DNA of 37,042 nucleotides from a virus. Location: positions 1 through 37,042 of IMG/VR virus record IMGVR_UViG_3300022932_000021; one strand, 5' to 3'. Positions 23,575 to 30,574 of this stretch are shown here, piece by piece. The notes under the pieces were generated by a model that worked only from the letters and a program-made list of their open reading frames with translations, was not told where the DNA came from and made no database searches. A program made the position numbers and the translations under genes. Within the stretch, counting starts at the first letter, position 1. Every line of letters starts with the position of its first letter.

Positions 23575-24182
23575 TGCGCGTCGAAACGATCGGGAATGCT
23601 ACGCTTTATCTTGGGGACTGTCGCGACATCCTGCCGACGCTCGGTAAGGTCGATGCAGTGGTGACTGATCCGCCTTATGGGATTGGCATTGCCGCCAATC
23701 CGGTTCGGCAATCGCATGAAAAGATGACGTGGGATGCGTGCCCGCCGGATGATGATTTGATGGCTCTTGTTGTAGCCGCTGGCGAGTGGGCAATTGTGTG
23801 GGGCGGTAACTATTTCAATCTTCCTCCCGCGCAATGCTTCCTCGTGTGGGACAAACTACAACCGCATGATTTTTCGCTCGCGATGTGTGAGCAGGCGTGG
23901 ACCAACGTTCGCAAGCCCGCAAAAATGTTCCGTTACTCGGTTACAAGTTACGAGAAAGAGCATCCTACACAAAAGCCCGATCCGCTGATGAAATGGTGTA
24001 TAAGTCATCTTCCAGCAACAGTTAAGACAGTCCTAGACCCCTTTATGGGCAGCGGCACCACCGGCGTTGCCGCCGTCCAGATGGGCCGCACCTTCATCGG
24101 CATCGAGCGCGAGCAGTCCTATTTCGATATCGCCTGCCGCCGCATCGAAGATGCCCAGCGCCAAGGCTCGCTGTTCGGATGA
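23574..24182 (+). CDS. DNA methyltransferase, beta class (N6-adenine or N4-cytosine), 202 aa
   Basis: Motif IV DPPYG (32-36) precedes motif I DPFMGSGTTG (155-164), the order of beta-class amino methyltransferases (N6_N4_Mtase). HPTQKP (130-135) is the usual motif X part. DPPY favours adenine N6 but does not prove it. The protein is compact with little room for a target-recognition domain, so the recognition site may be short. Start MRVETIGNATLYLGD overlaps the exonuclease stop as TGATG. No cognate restriction enzyme is beside it; it may protect phage DNA or time replication/packaging. Confidence 0.92.
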   Translation: MRVETIGNATLYLGDCRDILPTLGKVDAVVTDPPYGIGIAANPVRQSHEKMTWDACPPDDDLMALVVAAGEWAIVWGGNYFNLPPAQCFLVWDKLQPHDFSLAMCEQAWTNVRKPAKMFRYSVTSYEKEHPTQKPDPLMKWCISHLPATVKTVLDPFMGSGTTGVAAVQMGRTFIGIEREQSYFDIACRRIEDAQRQGSLFG

Positions 24183-25966
24183 CCTTCACCCCCAGAGGAT
24201 ATCAGCAAGCAGCCATCAACGCCGCCATAGACGAACTGCGCCGCACCACCGATCCGATCCTGATCGAGGCGGCGACTGGTGCGGGCAAGTCGGTGATCGT
24301 CGCTCACTTAGCAAGGCATCTGCACACCGTCAGCCAGGGCAAGCGGGTCCTGTGTCTCGCTCCGTCAAAAGAACTGACGCTGCAGAACGCCGCCAAGATG
24401 AAGGCAATCGGTGAACGGCTGTCGATCTTCTCCGCCAGCGCGGGCGCGAAGTCGACACGCCACCCGATCGTTTTCGGGACGCCGGGGACGGTCAAGAACG
24501 CCATCTCGCGCTTCACCAACGGCGATTATTGCGCGGTCATCGTTGACGAGGCGCATGGCATAACGCCGACCATCCGCGCCATCATCGAGGCGATGCAGGC
24601 GACCAACCCGCGCCTGCGCGTCATCGGCATGACCGCCACACCTTTCCGTCTTGGGACCGGCTACATCTACCGCCAAGGTCCGGACGGCCGGGTGAACGGT
24701 GACGACACCTGTCGCGAACCGTTCTTCATGAAGTCCGTGGCCCGCATCGGCGCGCGCGACCTGATCGAGCAGGGCTATCTTACACCCCCCATCATCGGCA
24801 CCCATGAAGAAGGCTATGACACGTCCGGGCTGATCCTGAAGCCCAACGGGCACTTCGACGACGCCAGCGTGGACGCGGCATTCGTCGGGCATGGCCGCAA
24901 GACCGCCACCATCGTTGCGGACGTGGTGCGGCAAGCCGCGGGCAGGAAAGGCGTTGTCTTCTTCGCCGCCACCATCCAGCACGCGCAGGAGGTACTGGCA
25001 TCGCTGCCGCCGGAGAAATCAGCGATCGTCACCGGACAGAGCGCGGATCGTGCCGGAGCCTTGGCGCGTTTCGATCGCCAGGAGATTAAATACCTCGTGA
25101 ACGTCAACGTGCTGACGGTCGGCTGGGACGCTCCGCATGTCGATGTGATCGCTATCCTGCGCCGCACCGAAAGCGTGGGGCTGTTGCAGCAGATCATCGG
25201 GCGGGGGCTGCGGACCAGTCCGGGCAAGGACGACGTGCTGATCCTCGACTATGCCGCCAATCTCGAAACGCACTGCCCCGATGGCGACCTGTTCAGCCCC
25301 ATCGTGAAGGCACGCGGTGCGAAGGAAGGCGGTGGGGCCGTGCCCGCGGAATGCCCGTCCTGCGGCTATGCCAACGAGTTTTCGTTGCACCCGAATGCTG
25401 ACGGCTACCAGCTGGACGCCAACGGTTATTGCGTGGACGTGTGGGGCGCGCGGATCGAGACGGACTTCGGGCCGCTGCCGGGCCATTACGGCCGGCGCTG
25501 CCTGGGGCTGGTGCGTGTGGGCGCGGTGCACGAACGTTGTGCCTACCGCTGGACGTCCAAGCCCTGCCCCGCCTGTGACGAACCGAACGACATAGCGGCG
25601 CGCTATTGTAGTAGCTGCAAAGCGGAGATCGTGGATCCCGGTGAAAAGCTGGCGGTGGAGTTCAAAGCGTTTAAGCGCGACCCCACCCAGCCCCAGACCG
25701 ACACCATCCTGAGCATGGACGTGAAGGAGTCGGTGTCGCAGCGGGGGAACCCGACCGTTAGGGTGGATTTCAAAACGCCTTACCGGCAGTTCAGCGTCTG
25801 GTTTTCACCGGAGTCGCAGCACGCACGCCCGCAGAAAGATTGGCAACGGTTTGAGGAAGCCCGCAAGCACGGTCAGCCGGAGACGGTTTCGTATATGAAA
25901 GAACGCGATAGTCAGTTCTACCGCGTGCTTGCATACGGGCAGCCGATAGATGAGATTGCCGCATGA
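24179..25966 (+). CDS. SF2 DEAH helicase with zinc ribbons, 595 aa
   Basis: Superfamily 2 helicase: ATGAGKS (32-38, motif I), DEAH (123-126, motif II), GMTATPFR (motif III, about 150-157), VLTVGWDAPHVD (motif V) and QQIIGRGLRTSPGK (338-350, motif VI). C-terminal to the core are CPSC (392-395) and CPACDEPN...CSSC (463-480), probable zinc ribbons, then a beta-rich domain of about 90 residues. The architecture resembles phage UvsW/SSL2-like helicases that act in recombination or origin melting. It overlaps the methyltransferase and VRR-NUC genes by ATGA, so all are one operon. Confidence 0.93.
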   Translation: MTFTPRGYQQAAINAAIDELRRTTDPILIEAATGAGKSVIVAHLARHLHTVSQGKRVLCLAPSKELTLQNAAKMKAIGERLSIFSASAGAKSTRHPIVFGTPGTVKNAISRFTNGDYCAVIVDEAHGITPTIRAIIEAMQATNPRLRVIGMTATPFRLGTGYIYRQGPDGRVNGDDTCREPFFMKSVARIGARDLIEQGYLTPPIIGTHEEGYDTSGLILKPNGHFDDASVDAAFVGHGRKTATIVADVVRQAAGRKGVVFFAATIQHAQEVLASLPPEKSAIVTGQSADRAGALARFDRQEIKYLVNVNVLTVGWDAPHVDVIAILRRTESVGLLQQIIGRGLRTSPGKDDVLILDYAANLETHCPDGDLFSPIVKARGAKEGGGAVPAECPSCGYANEFSLHPNADGYQLDANGYCVDVWGARIETDFGPLPGHYGRRCLGLVRVGAVHERCAYRWTSKPCPACDEPNDIAARYCSSCKAEIVDPGEKLAVEFKAFKRDPTQPQTDTILSMDVKESVSQRGNPTVRVDFKTPYRQFSVWFSPESQHARPQKDWQRFEEARKHGQPETVSYMKERDSQFYRVLAYGQPIDEIAA

Positions 25967-26379
25967 AGTTCCCCCCATCGATCCCCGTCTATGGTGACCA
26001 AACCTTTCGCGGGCGCTGTCCGTTGGAGGCGGTGGAGCAGGCGTCTTTCTTTAACCGCTTGAGGCGTGAGTTCCCCGACACATGGGGACTGATTGCGCTT
26101 CATCCTCGCAATGAGGGCCTGAAGGAGCGGGGTCAGTTTTCCACCGTATTGAAGCATAAAGCCGAGGGAATGACCGCAGGCGCTGCGGATATCGTGATTC
26201 CTGCCCAAATCAGCTTCGTTTGCGAGGTAAAGCGCGCAAATCACACCCTGTCGTCATGGCAGGATGGTCAGATCGCTTACCTGGAAGCGTCGAAAGCAGC
26301 CGGTGCCTTCGCCTGCATCGCCCTGGGCGCTGTCGGCGCGTGGGCGGCATTCCAAAGTTGGTTAAATGAGATCGCCTGA
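25963..26379 (+). CDS. VRR-NUC nuclease, 138 aa
   Basis: Stand-alone VRR-NUC domain: EAVEQASFFNRLRREFP (catalytic-fold Glu near residue 25), LHPRNEG, KAEGMTAGAADIVIP with Asp76, then FVCEVKRA with Glu88 and Lys90 (E-x-K), and WQDGQIAYLEASKAAGAF with Gln100. These are the PD-(D/E)XK residues of the family. Phage versions are often proposed to be junction- or flap-cutting enzymes, fitting its position after helicase and recombinase genes. Substrate not determined from sequence. Confidence 0.9.
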   Translation: MKFPPSIPVYGDQTFRGRCPLEAVEQASFFNRLRREFPDTWGLIALHPRNEGLKERGQFSTVLKHKAEGMTAGAADIVIPAQISFVCEVKRANHTLSSWQDGQIAYLEASKAAGAFACIALGAVGAWAAFQSWLNEIA

Positions 26380-26635
26380 GATCCTGCGCCGGGTGCTTGC
26401 GGGGGAGATCCCCGTGGGGCAAGCCCCGCGCGCTGTGCAGAGCTGGGCGCAGTTCTTCATCTATCAGGGCGCGGAAGAGGTGCTGACGTTTGAGAATGTG
26501 GACGAGCGCCGGGCGGCGTTGGGTAAGCTGCCGGCGCTCGTGAGACCGCTAGTGGAGGCAGAGGTTAGGCGGTTGTGGGAGTGGCGGCGATCTCCTTCCA
26601 CTCATCCGCCCGCCAGCCCTTCCGCTCCGCCATAG
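26366..26635 (+). CDS. Small protein, 89 aa, unknown
   Basis: MRSPEILRRVLAGEIPVGQA then PRAVQSWAQFFIYQGAEEVL, followed by NVDERRAALGKLPALVRPLV and a Trp/Arg helix. Helical throughout; the last 15 residues are Ser/Pro-rich and overlap the convergent gene, so that tail may be unstructured. GGTTAAATGAG gives no clear ribosome site, but the start lies inside the VRR-NUC gene, consistent with coupling. Related small proteins follow VRR-NUC genes in other phages to my recollection, but no function is known. Confidence 0.65.
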   Translation: MRSPEILRRVLAGEIPVGQAPRAVQSWAQFFIYQGAEEVLTFENVDERRAALGKLPALVRPLVEAEVRRLWEWRRSPSTHPPASPSAPP

Positions 26636-27095
26636 CGACCATTTCGTCGGCAGTACGGATGCGGCCATAGACCATGTAATGCGTGCCCTTGGGATCGGTG
26701 CGGCCGGTTTCGGTGCAGCGCCAGACCGGGCCTTGCTTCTGCAGATATGTTTGAGCGTCGGTGTTGATGCCTGCTGGCCGCATGTCCGCGTCATAGCTTT
26801 TATGGCCGCGATAAACCACGGGGGCCTTGGGGGCAGAGAGACGAGGCGCACCGATACGTGCCGCTACACCACACTCCCCGCGCCACCGAGCGATCAGGTG
26901 CTTGCTGACACAGTAACGGGCCATCAAGTCGCGGTTTCTTTCAATGCCCGCATAGAGCGGGAAATCCTCAGGCATAGGCTTTGCCGTATGAACGGGTACC
27001 GACCGACGCCTTTCGCGGGCCGGCGGGCATAACTCGGCAAGGTTGCGATGGTTATAGGGCCATGTTGGCGCTGCGGCGATGGGGGCGTAGATCAT
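26565..27095 (-). CDS. Protein with HTH-like segment, 176 aa, unknown
   Basis: After MIYAPIAAAPTWPYNHRNLA comes a basic lead and a helix-turn-helix-like region (LMARYCVSKHLIARWRGECG, about residues 57-76). The C-terminal part has TYLQKQGPVWRCTETGRT and HYMVYGRIRTADEMVAMAER. GGAG is 9 bases before the ATG. It is the last gene of the minus-strand regulatory island and converges on the recombination operon with a 71-base overlap. A DNA-binding role is plausible, not demonstrated. Confidence 0.68.
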   Translation of the reverse strand: MIYAPIAAAPTWPYNHRNLAELCPPARERRRSVPVHTAKPMPEDFPLYAGIERNRDLMARYCVSKHLIARWRGECGVAARIGAPRLSAPKAPVVYRGHKSYDADMRPAGINTDAQTYLQKQGPVWRCTETGRTDPKGTHYMVYGRIRTADEMVAMAERKGWRADEWKEIAATPTTA

Positions 27096-27247
27096 TTCAG
27101 GACTCCAGAAGAGGGGGTGACGACCGTTCCAATCTTACCAGCGGTTTGCCTGTAAACCCGGGCGCTGGCTTCACGTCCCTTAAGGGGAGGCAGATTGGAC
27201 TTGTTTCGAACCGCTGCCGTCGTCGGTTCTTGGAGTGCCCGGAAACT
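27096..27247. other. Noncoding gap in regulatory island with dyad symmetry
   Basis: About 150 bases without a convincing gene. It holds CCAATCT and AGATTGG inverted, AGCGGTTT and GAACCGCT inverted, the self-complementary CCCTTAAGGG, and GTTTGCCTGTAAAC, which is partly symmetric. No clear promoter was found. Operators or an RNA fold for the downstream 176-residue gene are possible. Confidence 0.4.
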
Positions 27248-27550
27248 TTATGGGGGTGTTAATCCATTCGCTTTCGCGATTTCCGCGCGGGCAAAAGATG
27301 CGGCACTTTCGGCTTCATCCGCCATCAGATCGCGAACGGTATGAATCTGCCCCGTGCCTTGTTGTTTGACGGTTTCGGCATCGCCGCCACCGAGCTTCGC
27401 GAGAAAGTCGAACTGATCAGCGCACGTCGCCAAGGCCTCTTCCAAGGCGATAGCGCGGCGCTTCCACGCAATCATGCTTTCCAAGGCGGTGCCGTATGCC
27501 AGCCAGTCACTTGGCTTCCGCCCCGGAGCATCGTGTTGTGGGCCACTCAC
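27248..27550 (-). CDS. Small helical protein, 100 aa, unknown
   Basis: Begins at GTG overlapping the HTH gene's stop (GTGA): MSGPQHDAPGRKPSDWLAYG, then ALESMIAWKRRAIALEEALA and later QIHTVRDLMADEAESAASFA. Mostly amphipathic helices, no known domain. Being coupled to the repressor-like gene, it could be a cofactor or antirepressor-type partner, but sequence alone does not show this. Confidence 0.68.
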   Translation of the reverse strand: MSGPQHDAPGRKPSDWLAYGTALESMIAWKRRAIALEEALATCADQFDFLAKLGGGDAETVKQQGTGQIHTVRDLMADEAESAASFARAEIAKANGLTPP

Positions 27551-27753
27551 GCCGCCACCCTCTCAGCTTCAGCCCCAGCCAGCGCATCCATCAGCTTCTG
27601 TTCGGAAACCGGGTTCAGCTTTGTGGTGTGGCCGCGTTCCCACCGCCAGAAGGTGCTGGCTTGCACCCCCGCGCGATCGAACAGGGATTGCATGGTGACA
27701 TGCGCCGCCTTGGCGCGGTCGCGGACGATCTTGGGTGTGATGGGCGTTTTCAT
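27547..27753 (-). CDS. Cro/CI-like HTH regulator, 68 aa
   Basis: MKTPITPKIVRDRAKAAHVT and MQSLFDRAGVQASTFWRWER form a canonical Cro/CI helix-turn-helix, with the recognition helix around ASTFWRWERG. Length fits a DNA-binding domain alone, with no dimerisation/cleavage domain, so it is not a full CI-type SOS-cleavable repressor. The best promoter in front (TTGACG, 17 bases, TAGCAA) would start transcription at or next to the ATG. It probably controls the divergent early operon. Confidence 0.85.
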   Translation of the reverse strand: MKTPITPKIVRDRAKAAHVTMQSLFDRAGVQASTFWRWERGHTTKLNPVSEQKLMDALAGAEAERVAA

Positions 27754-27853
27754 GTCTCTTTGCTAGCGTATGTATTTTTTTGCGTCAACATGCATTTATG
27801 GCTTGCGTTGTTTTGCGTTTGGCGTAAAAGGGGCGTCAGAAGGAGAAAACGCA
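27754..27853. promoter_or_regulatory. Divergent early control region with TTGCGT repeats
   Basis: For the minus gene: -35 TTGACG (27783-27788), 17-base spacer, -10 TAGCAA (27760-27765). For the plus operon: -35-like TTGCGT (27803-27808), 16-base spacer, -10 TAAAAG (27825-27830), then AAGGAG before ATG 27854. TTGCGT occurs at 27780, 27803 and 27813 (the last two one helical turn apart) and inverted as ACGCAA at 27849-27854. The set looks like operators for the adjacent HTH protein. Confidence 0.65.
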
Positions 27854-28045
27854 ATGTCCGCCACCGCAACTCTCGATATGGACGGTCTCGCCGCACGGGT
27901 ACGCGCTAAGCGTGAACCTCTGGGCCTGAACGTGCGTTTCATTAATATCGACGGCAAGCCTGATTGCTACAGCTTTGCTACGTCCGCTAACGCAGAACGC
28001 TTCCGCGCGAAGCTGATCGCCGTTGGCAGGGAGTTGCTGGCATGA
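27854..28045 (+). CDS. First early-operon protein, 63 aa, unknown
   Basis: MSATATLDMDGLAARVRAKR then EPLGLNVRFINIDGKPDCYS, ending with a helix NAERFRAKLIAVGRELLA. A small alpha/beta protein without a recognised family. AAGGAG sits 8 bases before the ATG. It is the promoter-proximal gene of the early plus operon and overlaps the next gene as ATGA, so it should be expressed strongly and first after infection. Confidence 0.72.
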   Translation: MSATATLDMDGLAARVRAKREPLGLNVRFINIDGKPDCYSFATSANAERFRAKLIAVGRELLA

Positions 28046-28299
28046 GCACTCCCAAGTCCGCCACCGCCCACCGCACCCTCCCCGCAGCCTTCGATACGGT
28101 CGAAGCGCGTCACCTGTCGCAGAACCCGCGCAACGATCGCACGCAGGACTGGTCGATCGGCCAGCTCGTCAACGTCGGCTTTGTCCGCGGCCTGCTCGTC
28201 ATCGACTTCGACGGCCGTGAATACACGCTGGAGCGCAACGGACGCCTGTACGCCGGTCGCCCGCATAAGGGGCTGCGGATCGTCGGGGGTGCAGCATGA
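28042..28299 (+). CDS. Small early protein, 85 aa, unknown
   Basis: MSTPKSATAHRTLPAAFDTV then a strand-rich segment (WSIGQLVNVGFVRGLLVIDF, YTLERNGRLYAG). It looks like a small beta barrel. Coupled by ATGA overlap at both ends. No family recognised; host takeover proteins are common in this position. Confidence 0.72.
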   Translation: MSTPKSATAHRTLPAAFDTVEARHLSQNPRNDRTQDWSIGQLVNVGFVRGLLVIDFDGREYTLERNGRLYAGRPHKGLRIVGGAA

Positions 28300-28619
28300 A
28301 CGCCCGCACCCGCCCCGCAGAGGCGCCGGGTCACACCCCAGCGCCGTGGGCATACAACCAGAATGATGGGGCGATCTATTTCGCTTCTGGAGAAGTCCAG
28401 CCGCTGATCGCGACCGTCAATCTGGAGAACGTGTCAGACGAGCAGTCAGATGCGGATGGCTTCCTGATCGCCGCCGCGCCTGATCTGCTGGAGGCCTGTC
28501 AAGCCTTTGTTGAATATGACCAAAGCGACAACACGTCAGACGTTGCTTTCATGCTTAAATATGCTGATGCGCGCCGCGCTATTTTCGCCGCCATCGCCCG
28601 CGCCACAGGTGCAGCATGA
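28296..28619 (+). CDS. Conserved-type phage early protein, 107 aa
   Basis: Contains the widespread phage pattern GHTPAPWAY near residue 12-20 and, later, DADGFLIAAAPDLLEACQAF, which recurs in many phage hypothetical proteins (HTPGPW ... ADAxLIAAAPELLEAL). The C-terminus is an alanine-rich helix (YADARRAIFAAIARATG). Function unknown despite wide distribution. ATGA overlaps join it to its neighbours. Confidence 0.78.
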   Translation: MNARTRPAEAPGHTPAPWAYNQNDGAIYFASGEVQPLIATVNLENVSDEQSDADGFLIAAAPDLLEACQAFVEYDQSDNTSDVAFMLKYADARRAIFAAIARATGAA

Positions 28620-29002
28620 CTGCTCCCCAGGTTGGTGGGGTGGCTGTCACTCAGGCGGATCGTGATGCCGCGGCAGGCTTCATCCGGCGCAATCACTTCA
28701 ACCCGGATTGGGCAAACGAAGTTGAGCGCGGCGAATGCGACAGCCACGATGTTGTTCAGTCCTATGCCGCCCACCGCCTCGCAGCCACCCCCACACCCCT
28801 TCCCGCGCTGACCGACACGGTGGGGGCTCTGGTAGAGGCGTTGAAGGTGGCTGATGCGGCCATCACTGAAATGTTCCGCTACTTCGACGGCGGCGAAACG
28901 CGTGGCTCCTACGATGGAAAGCCCGAACGCGATCAGCTTCGCAAGGCAGGCTACAAAACCCGCGCCGCCATCCAACTCGCAACCGGAGGGCAGCAGTCAT
29001 GA
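28616..29002 (+). CDS. Early protein, 128 aa, paralogue of the DfrB-fusion N-terminus
   Basis: Residues 12-57 run VTQADRDAAAGFIRR to DSHDVVQSYAAHRLAA; the same pattern (VTQxDR ... HxxVQxxAxHR) opens the 327-residue protein encoded 2 kb downstream. A linker rich in Pro/Thr follows, then a helical domain LVEALKVADAAITEMF to AGYKTRAAIQLATG. Function unknown. The two-part plan, ADR domain plus LxxAL helix, appears expanded in the downstream paralogue. Coupled by ATGA. Confidence 0.74.
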   Translation: MTAPQVGGVAVTQADRDAAAGFIRRNHFNPDWANEVERGECDSHDVVQSYAAHRLAATPTPLPALTDTVGALVEALKVADAAITEMFRYFDGGETRGSYDGKPERDQLRKAGYKTRAAIQLATGGQQS

Positions 29003-29250
29003 GCGCAGAAAAGGCCAAGCGCACGGTTCTCGGCATAGAGATCCCGCGCGACGAACTGGCGCTTCGTATCATGATCGCGTGCACCGGCGCCCGCCCTCCT
29101 GTCGGCACAAAAGCATCTGATGCGCTAGCCGAACTCAACGCCCTGAACGTCGATGGCGGGATGCCAATGGGGAACACCTTTCGCGCCGGTGCGGATGCCG
29201 CTGTCCAATACCTTTACGAGTGCATCAACGCAGCGAGGCAACCGTCATGA
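28999..29250 (+). CDS. Small early protein, 83 aa, unknown
   Basis: MSAEKAKRTVLGIEIPRDEL, ALRIMIACTGARPPVGTKAS and a helical end (ADAAVQYLYECINAARQPS). A compact alpha/beta protein with no known family. ATGA-coupled to both neighbours. Same base composition as the rest of the operon. Confidence 0.7.
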   Translation: MSAEKAKRTVLGIEIPRDELALRIMIACTGARPPVGTKASDALAELNALNVDGGMPMGNTFRAGADAAVQYLYECINAARQPS

Positions 29251-29504
29251 GCCGCGATCCCCGCCAAGCCGCTGTTACGCGCGAGGATACCCTTGCCCGT
29301 CTCAACCGCATGAACCCGGCCGATGCAATGCGCACGATCCGCGATTACGTCGCGATCACGTTTCCCGGCACCGATGGTGGAGCAACCATCCTCACTGGTC
29401 TTGATGAACTGGAGGACGAGTGGTTCCCGGCCCATGGCGAGTACGGACCGCCTGACTTCGCGTACGTCGAATACGAGCGTGTCGGTGCGGGAGTACTCGC
29501 ATGA
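29247..29504 (+). CDS. Small acidic early protein, 85 aa, unknown
   Basis: MSRDPRQAAVTREDTLARLN then RMNPADAMRTIRDYVAITFP and an acidic C-terminus with ELEDEWFPAHGEYGPPDF. The start overlapping the upstream stop (ATGA) is preferred to an ATG 27 bases earlier. No domain recognised. Acidic small proteins of early phage operons sometimes mimic DNA, but there is no specific evidence here. Confidence 0.68.
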   Translation: MSRDPRQAAVTREDTLARLNRMNPADAMRTIRDYVAITFPGTDGGATILTGLDELEDEWFPAHGEYGPPDFAYVEYERVGAGVLA

Positions 29505-29632
29505 CCACTGACACCCGCAATCCATCGGATGAGTACCTCGCCCGCGTCTCCGCATCCGTCGCCGAATATCTGGAACGGGTTCGCCTCAGCGCGGCTGAAT
29601 ATCAGGAAAGGATCAAACATGCGCAACCGTGA
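29501..29632 (+). CDS. Tiny helical early protein, 43 aa
   Basis: MTTDTRNPSDEYLARVSASV then AEYLERVRLSAAEYQERIKH. Heptad-like spacing of Leu, Val and Tyr suggests an amphipathic or coiled-coil helix. Coupled to the upstream gene by ATGA and overlapping the next ATG. No family. Confidence 0.55.
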   Translation: MTTDTRNPSDEYLARVSASVAEYLERVRLSAAEYQERIKHAQP

Positions 29633-29789
29633 TTTCTTCGCCCTCCCCCGCCAGGGCAATGGCCGCGATCATGCAGGCTACGGTCTGTCTTGCGCACGGC
29701 AGGACGGCGTCAAGCCCCGATATACGATGCTGTATTTCCTGGCTGCGTGCTCTGTGGCGGCGGCTGTCGGCGGGTGGTTGGGGGCGTGA
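29619..29789 (+). CDS. Small membrane protein, 56 aa
   Basis: MRNRDFFALPRQGNGRDHAG, then a single C-terminal transmembrane segment (TMLYFLAACSVAAAVGGWLG, residues 36-55). GGAAAGGA precedes the ATG. N-terminus basic, so probably cytoplasmic (N-in). Too short and wrongly placed for a normal lysis cassette; superinfection exclusion or host membrane modification is possible. No family recognised. Confidence 0.62.
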   Translation: MRNRDFFALPRQGNGRDHAGYGLSCARQDGVKPRYTMLYFLAACSVAAAVGGWLGA

Positions 29790-30163
29790 GTAGTCTTATG
29801 CAAAATGAGGATGGGCCGGTCCGTGTCCAGCTTCGGCGGACCAAAGGCTGGCGGCTGCCGCCAAACACGATGAGCGTTGCGCGACCTGGGCGGTGGGGCA
29901 ATCCGTTCATAATCGGCGGCATTAATGGTTTCAGGACTGACTATCCTGGCGAACCTGATGTCTGGGTGACAACGAACAATATTGCCGAGGCAGTCGAGAA
30001 CTTCCGCTGGCTGGTGAACCAAGGCGACCGCCCTGCCAGGATCCGAAAAGCCTTGGCCGGCAAGAACCTCGCCTGTTGGTGCCCGCTCGGTCAGCCGTGC
30101 CACGCCGACGTGCTGCTGGAGCTTGCCAACTCCCCCACCCCCGGAGGCCATCATGACCAATGA
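29786..30163 (+). CDS. DUF4326-family protein, 125 aa
   Basis: Starts at GTG overlapping the preceding stop (GTGA), giving MSSLMQNEDGPVRVQLRRTK. The DUF4326 landmarks are RPGRWGNPF (33-41), a central acidic/Trp stretch, and LACWCPLGQPCHADVLLELA, whose Cys97, Cys99, Cys105 and His106 may bind metal. Family members occur in phages and bacteria with unknown function. An ATG four codons later lacks a ribosome site. Confidence 0.82.
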   Translation: MSSLMQNEDGPVRVQLRRTKGWRLPPNTMSVARPGRWGNPFIIGGINGFRTDYPGEPDVWVTTNNIAEAVENFRWLVNQGDRPARIRKALAGKNLACWCPLGQPCHADVLLELANSPTPGGHHDQ

Positions 30164-30353
30164 GGCGAGCGAGCGCGGCAAGAAGCACGAGTGGCTGTTC
30201 ATGGATGACGGCAGCGCCCGATGCATCCGATGTCGCGCATCCGGGACTGCGGTGGCCACCACCCGTTCGGGTGCCGCAGGCTGGATGGGGCGGCCTGTCT
30301 ATGGCTGCACGCCTCCCCGCGCCCGCTCTCGCACACAAGGAGATGAGGGATGA
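30153..30353 (+). CDS. Small zinc-binding-like early protein, 66 aa
   Basis: MTNEASERGKKHEWLFMDDG then SARCIRCRASGTAVATTRSG. The CxxC pair within HEWLFMDDGSARCIRC, plus a late Cys, suggests half of a zinc ribbon. GGAGG sits 6 bases before the ATG, choosing this start over one 30 bases earlier. It overlaps the DUF4326 and next HTH genes. The basic C-terminus could contact nucleic acid. Confidence 0.68.
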   Translation: MTNEASERGKKHEWLFMDDGSARCIRCRASGTAVATTRSGAAGWMGRPVYGCTPPRARSRTQGDEG

Positions 30354-30574
30354 GCGAAGATGAAGTTCGCGAACTTGTCCGCAAACGCTCAGCGAGACAC
30401 GTCAAACGGCTGCGATCAACCGGCGTCACTGCGTGGGGAAAGGCGCATGGCATATCGAAAGGGCATTTATCGGAGTTCATGACCGGCAAACGCGCGCCGA
30501 CCACTGATATTCTGAACGCTCTTAATCTCGAATGGCGGATCGTTCGTCGCCGCACACAGGGGCTTAAACCATGA
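30350..30574 (+). CDS. HTH (Cro/CI-like) protein, 74 aa
   Basis: [20 protein letters not shown] then [20 protein letters not shown]: a helix-turn-helix whose recognition helix is [12 protein letters not shown], followed by [14 protein letters not shown]. It is very basic. It lies mid-operon rather than beside an operator, so it may act elsewhere, for example to shut off early transcription. ATGA overlaps on both sides. Confidence 0.8.
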   Translation: MSEDEVRELVRKRSARHVKRLRSTGVTAWGKAHGISKGHLSEFMTGKRAPTTDILNALNLEWRIVRRRTQGLKP

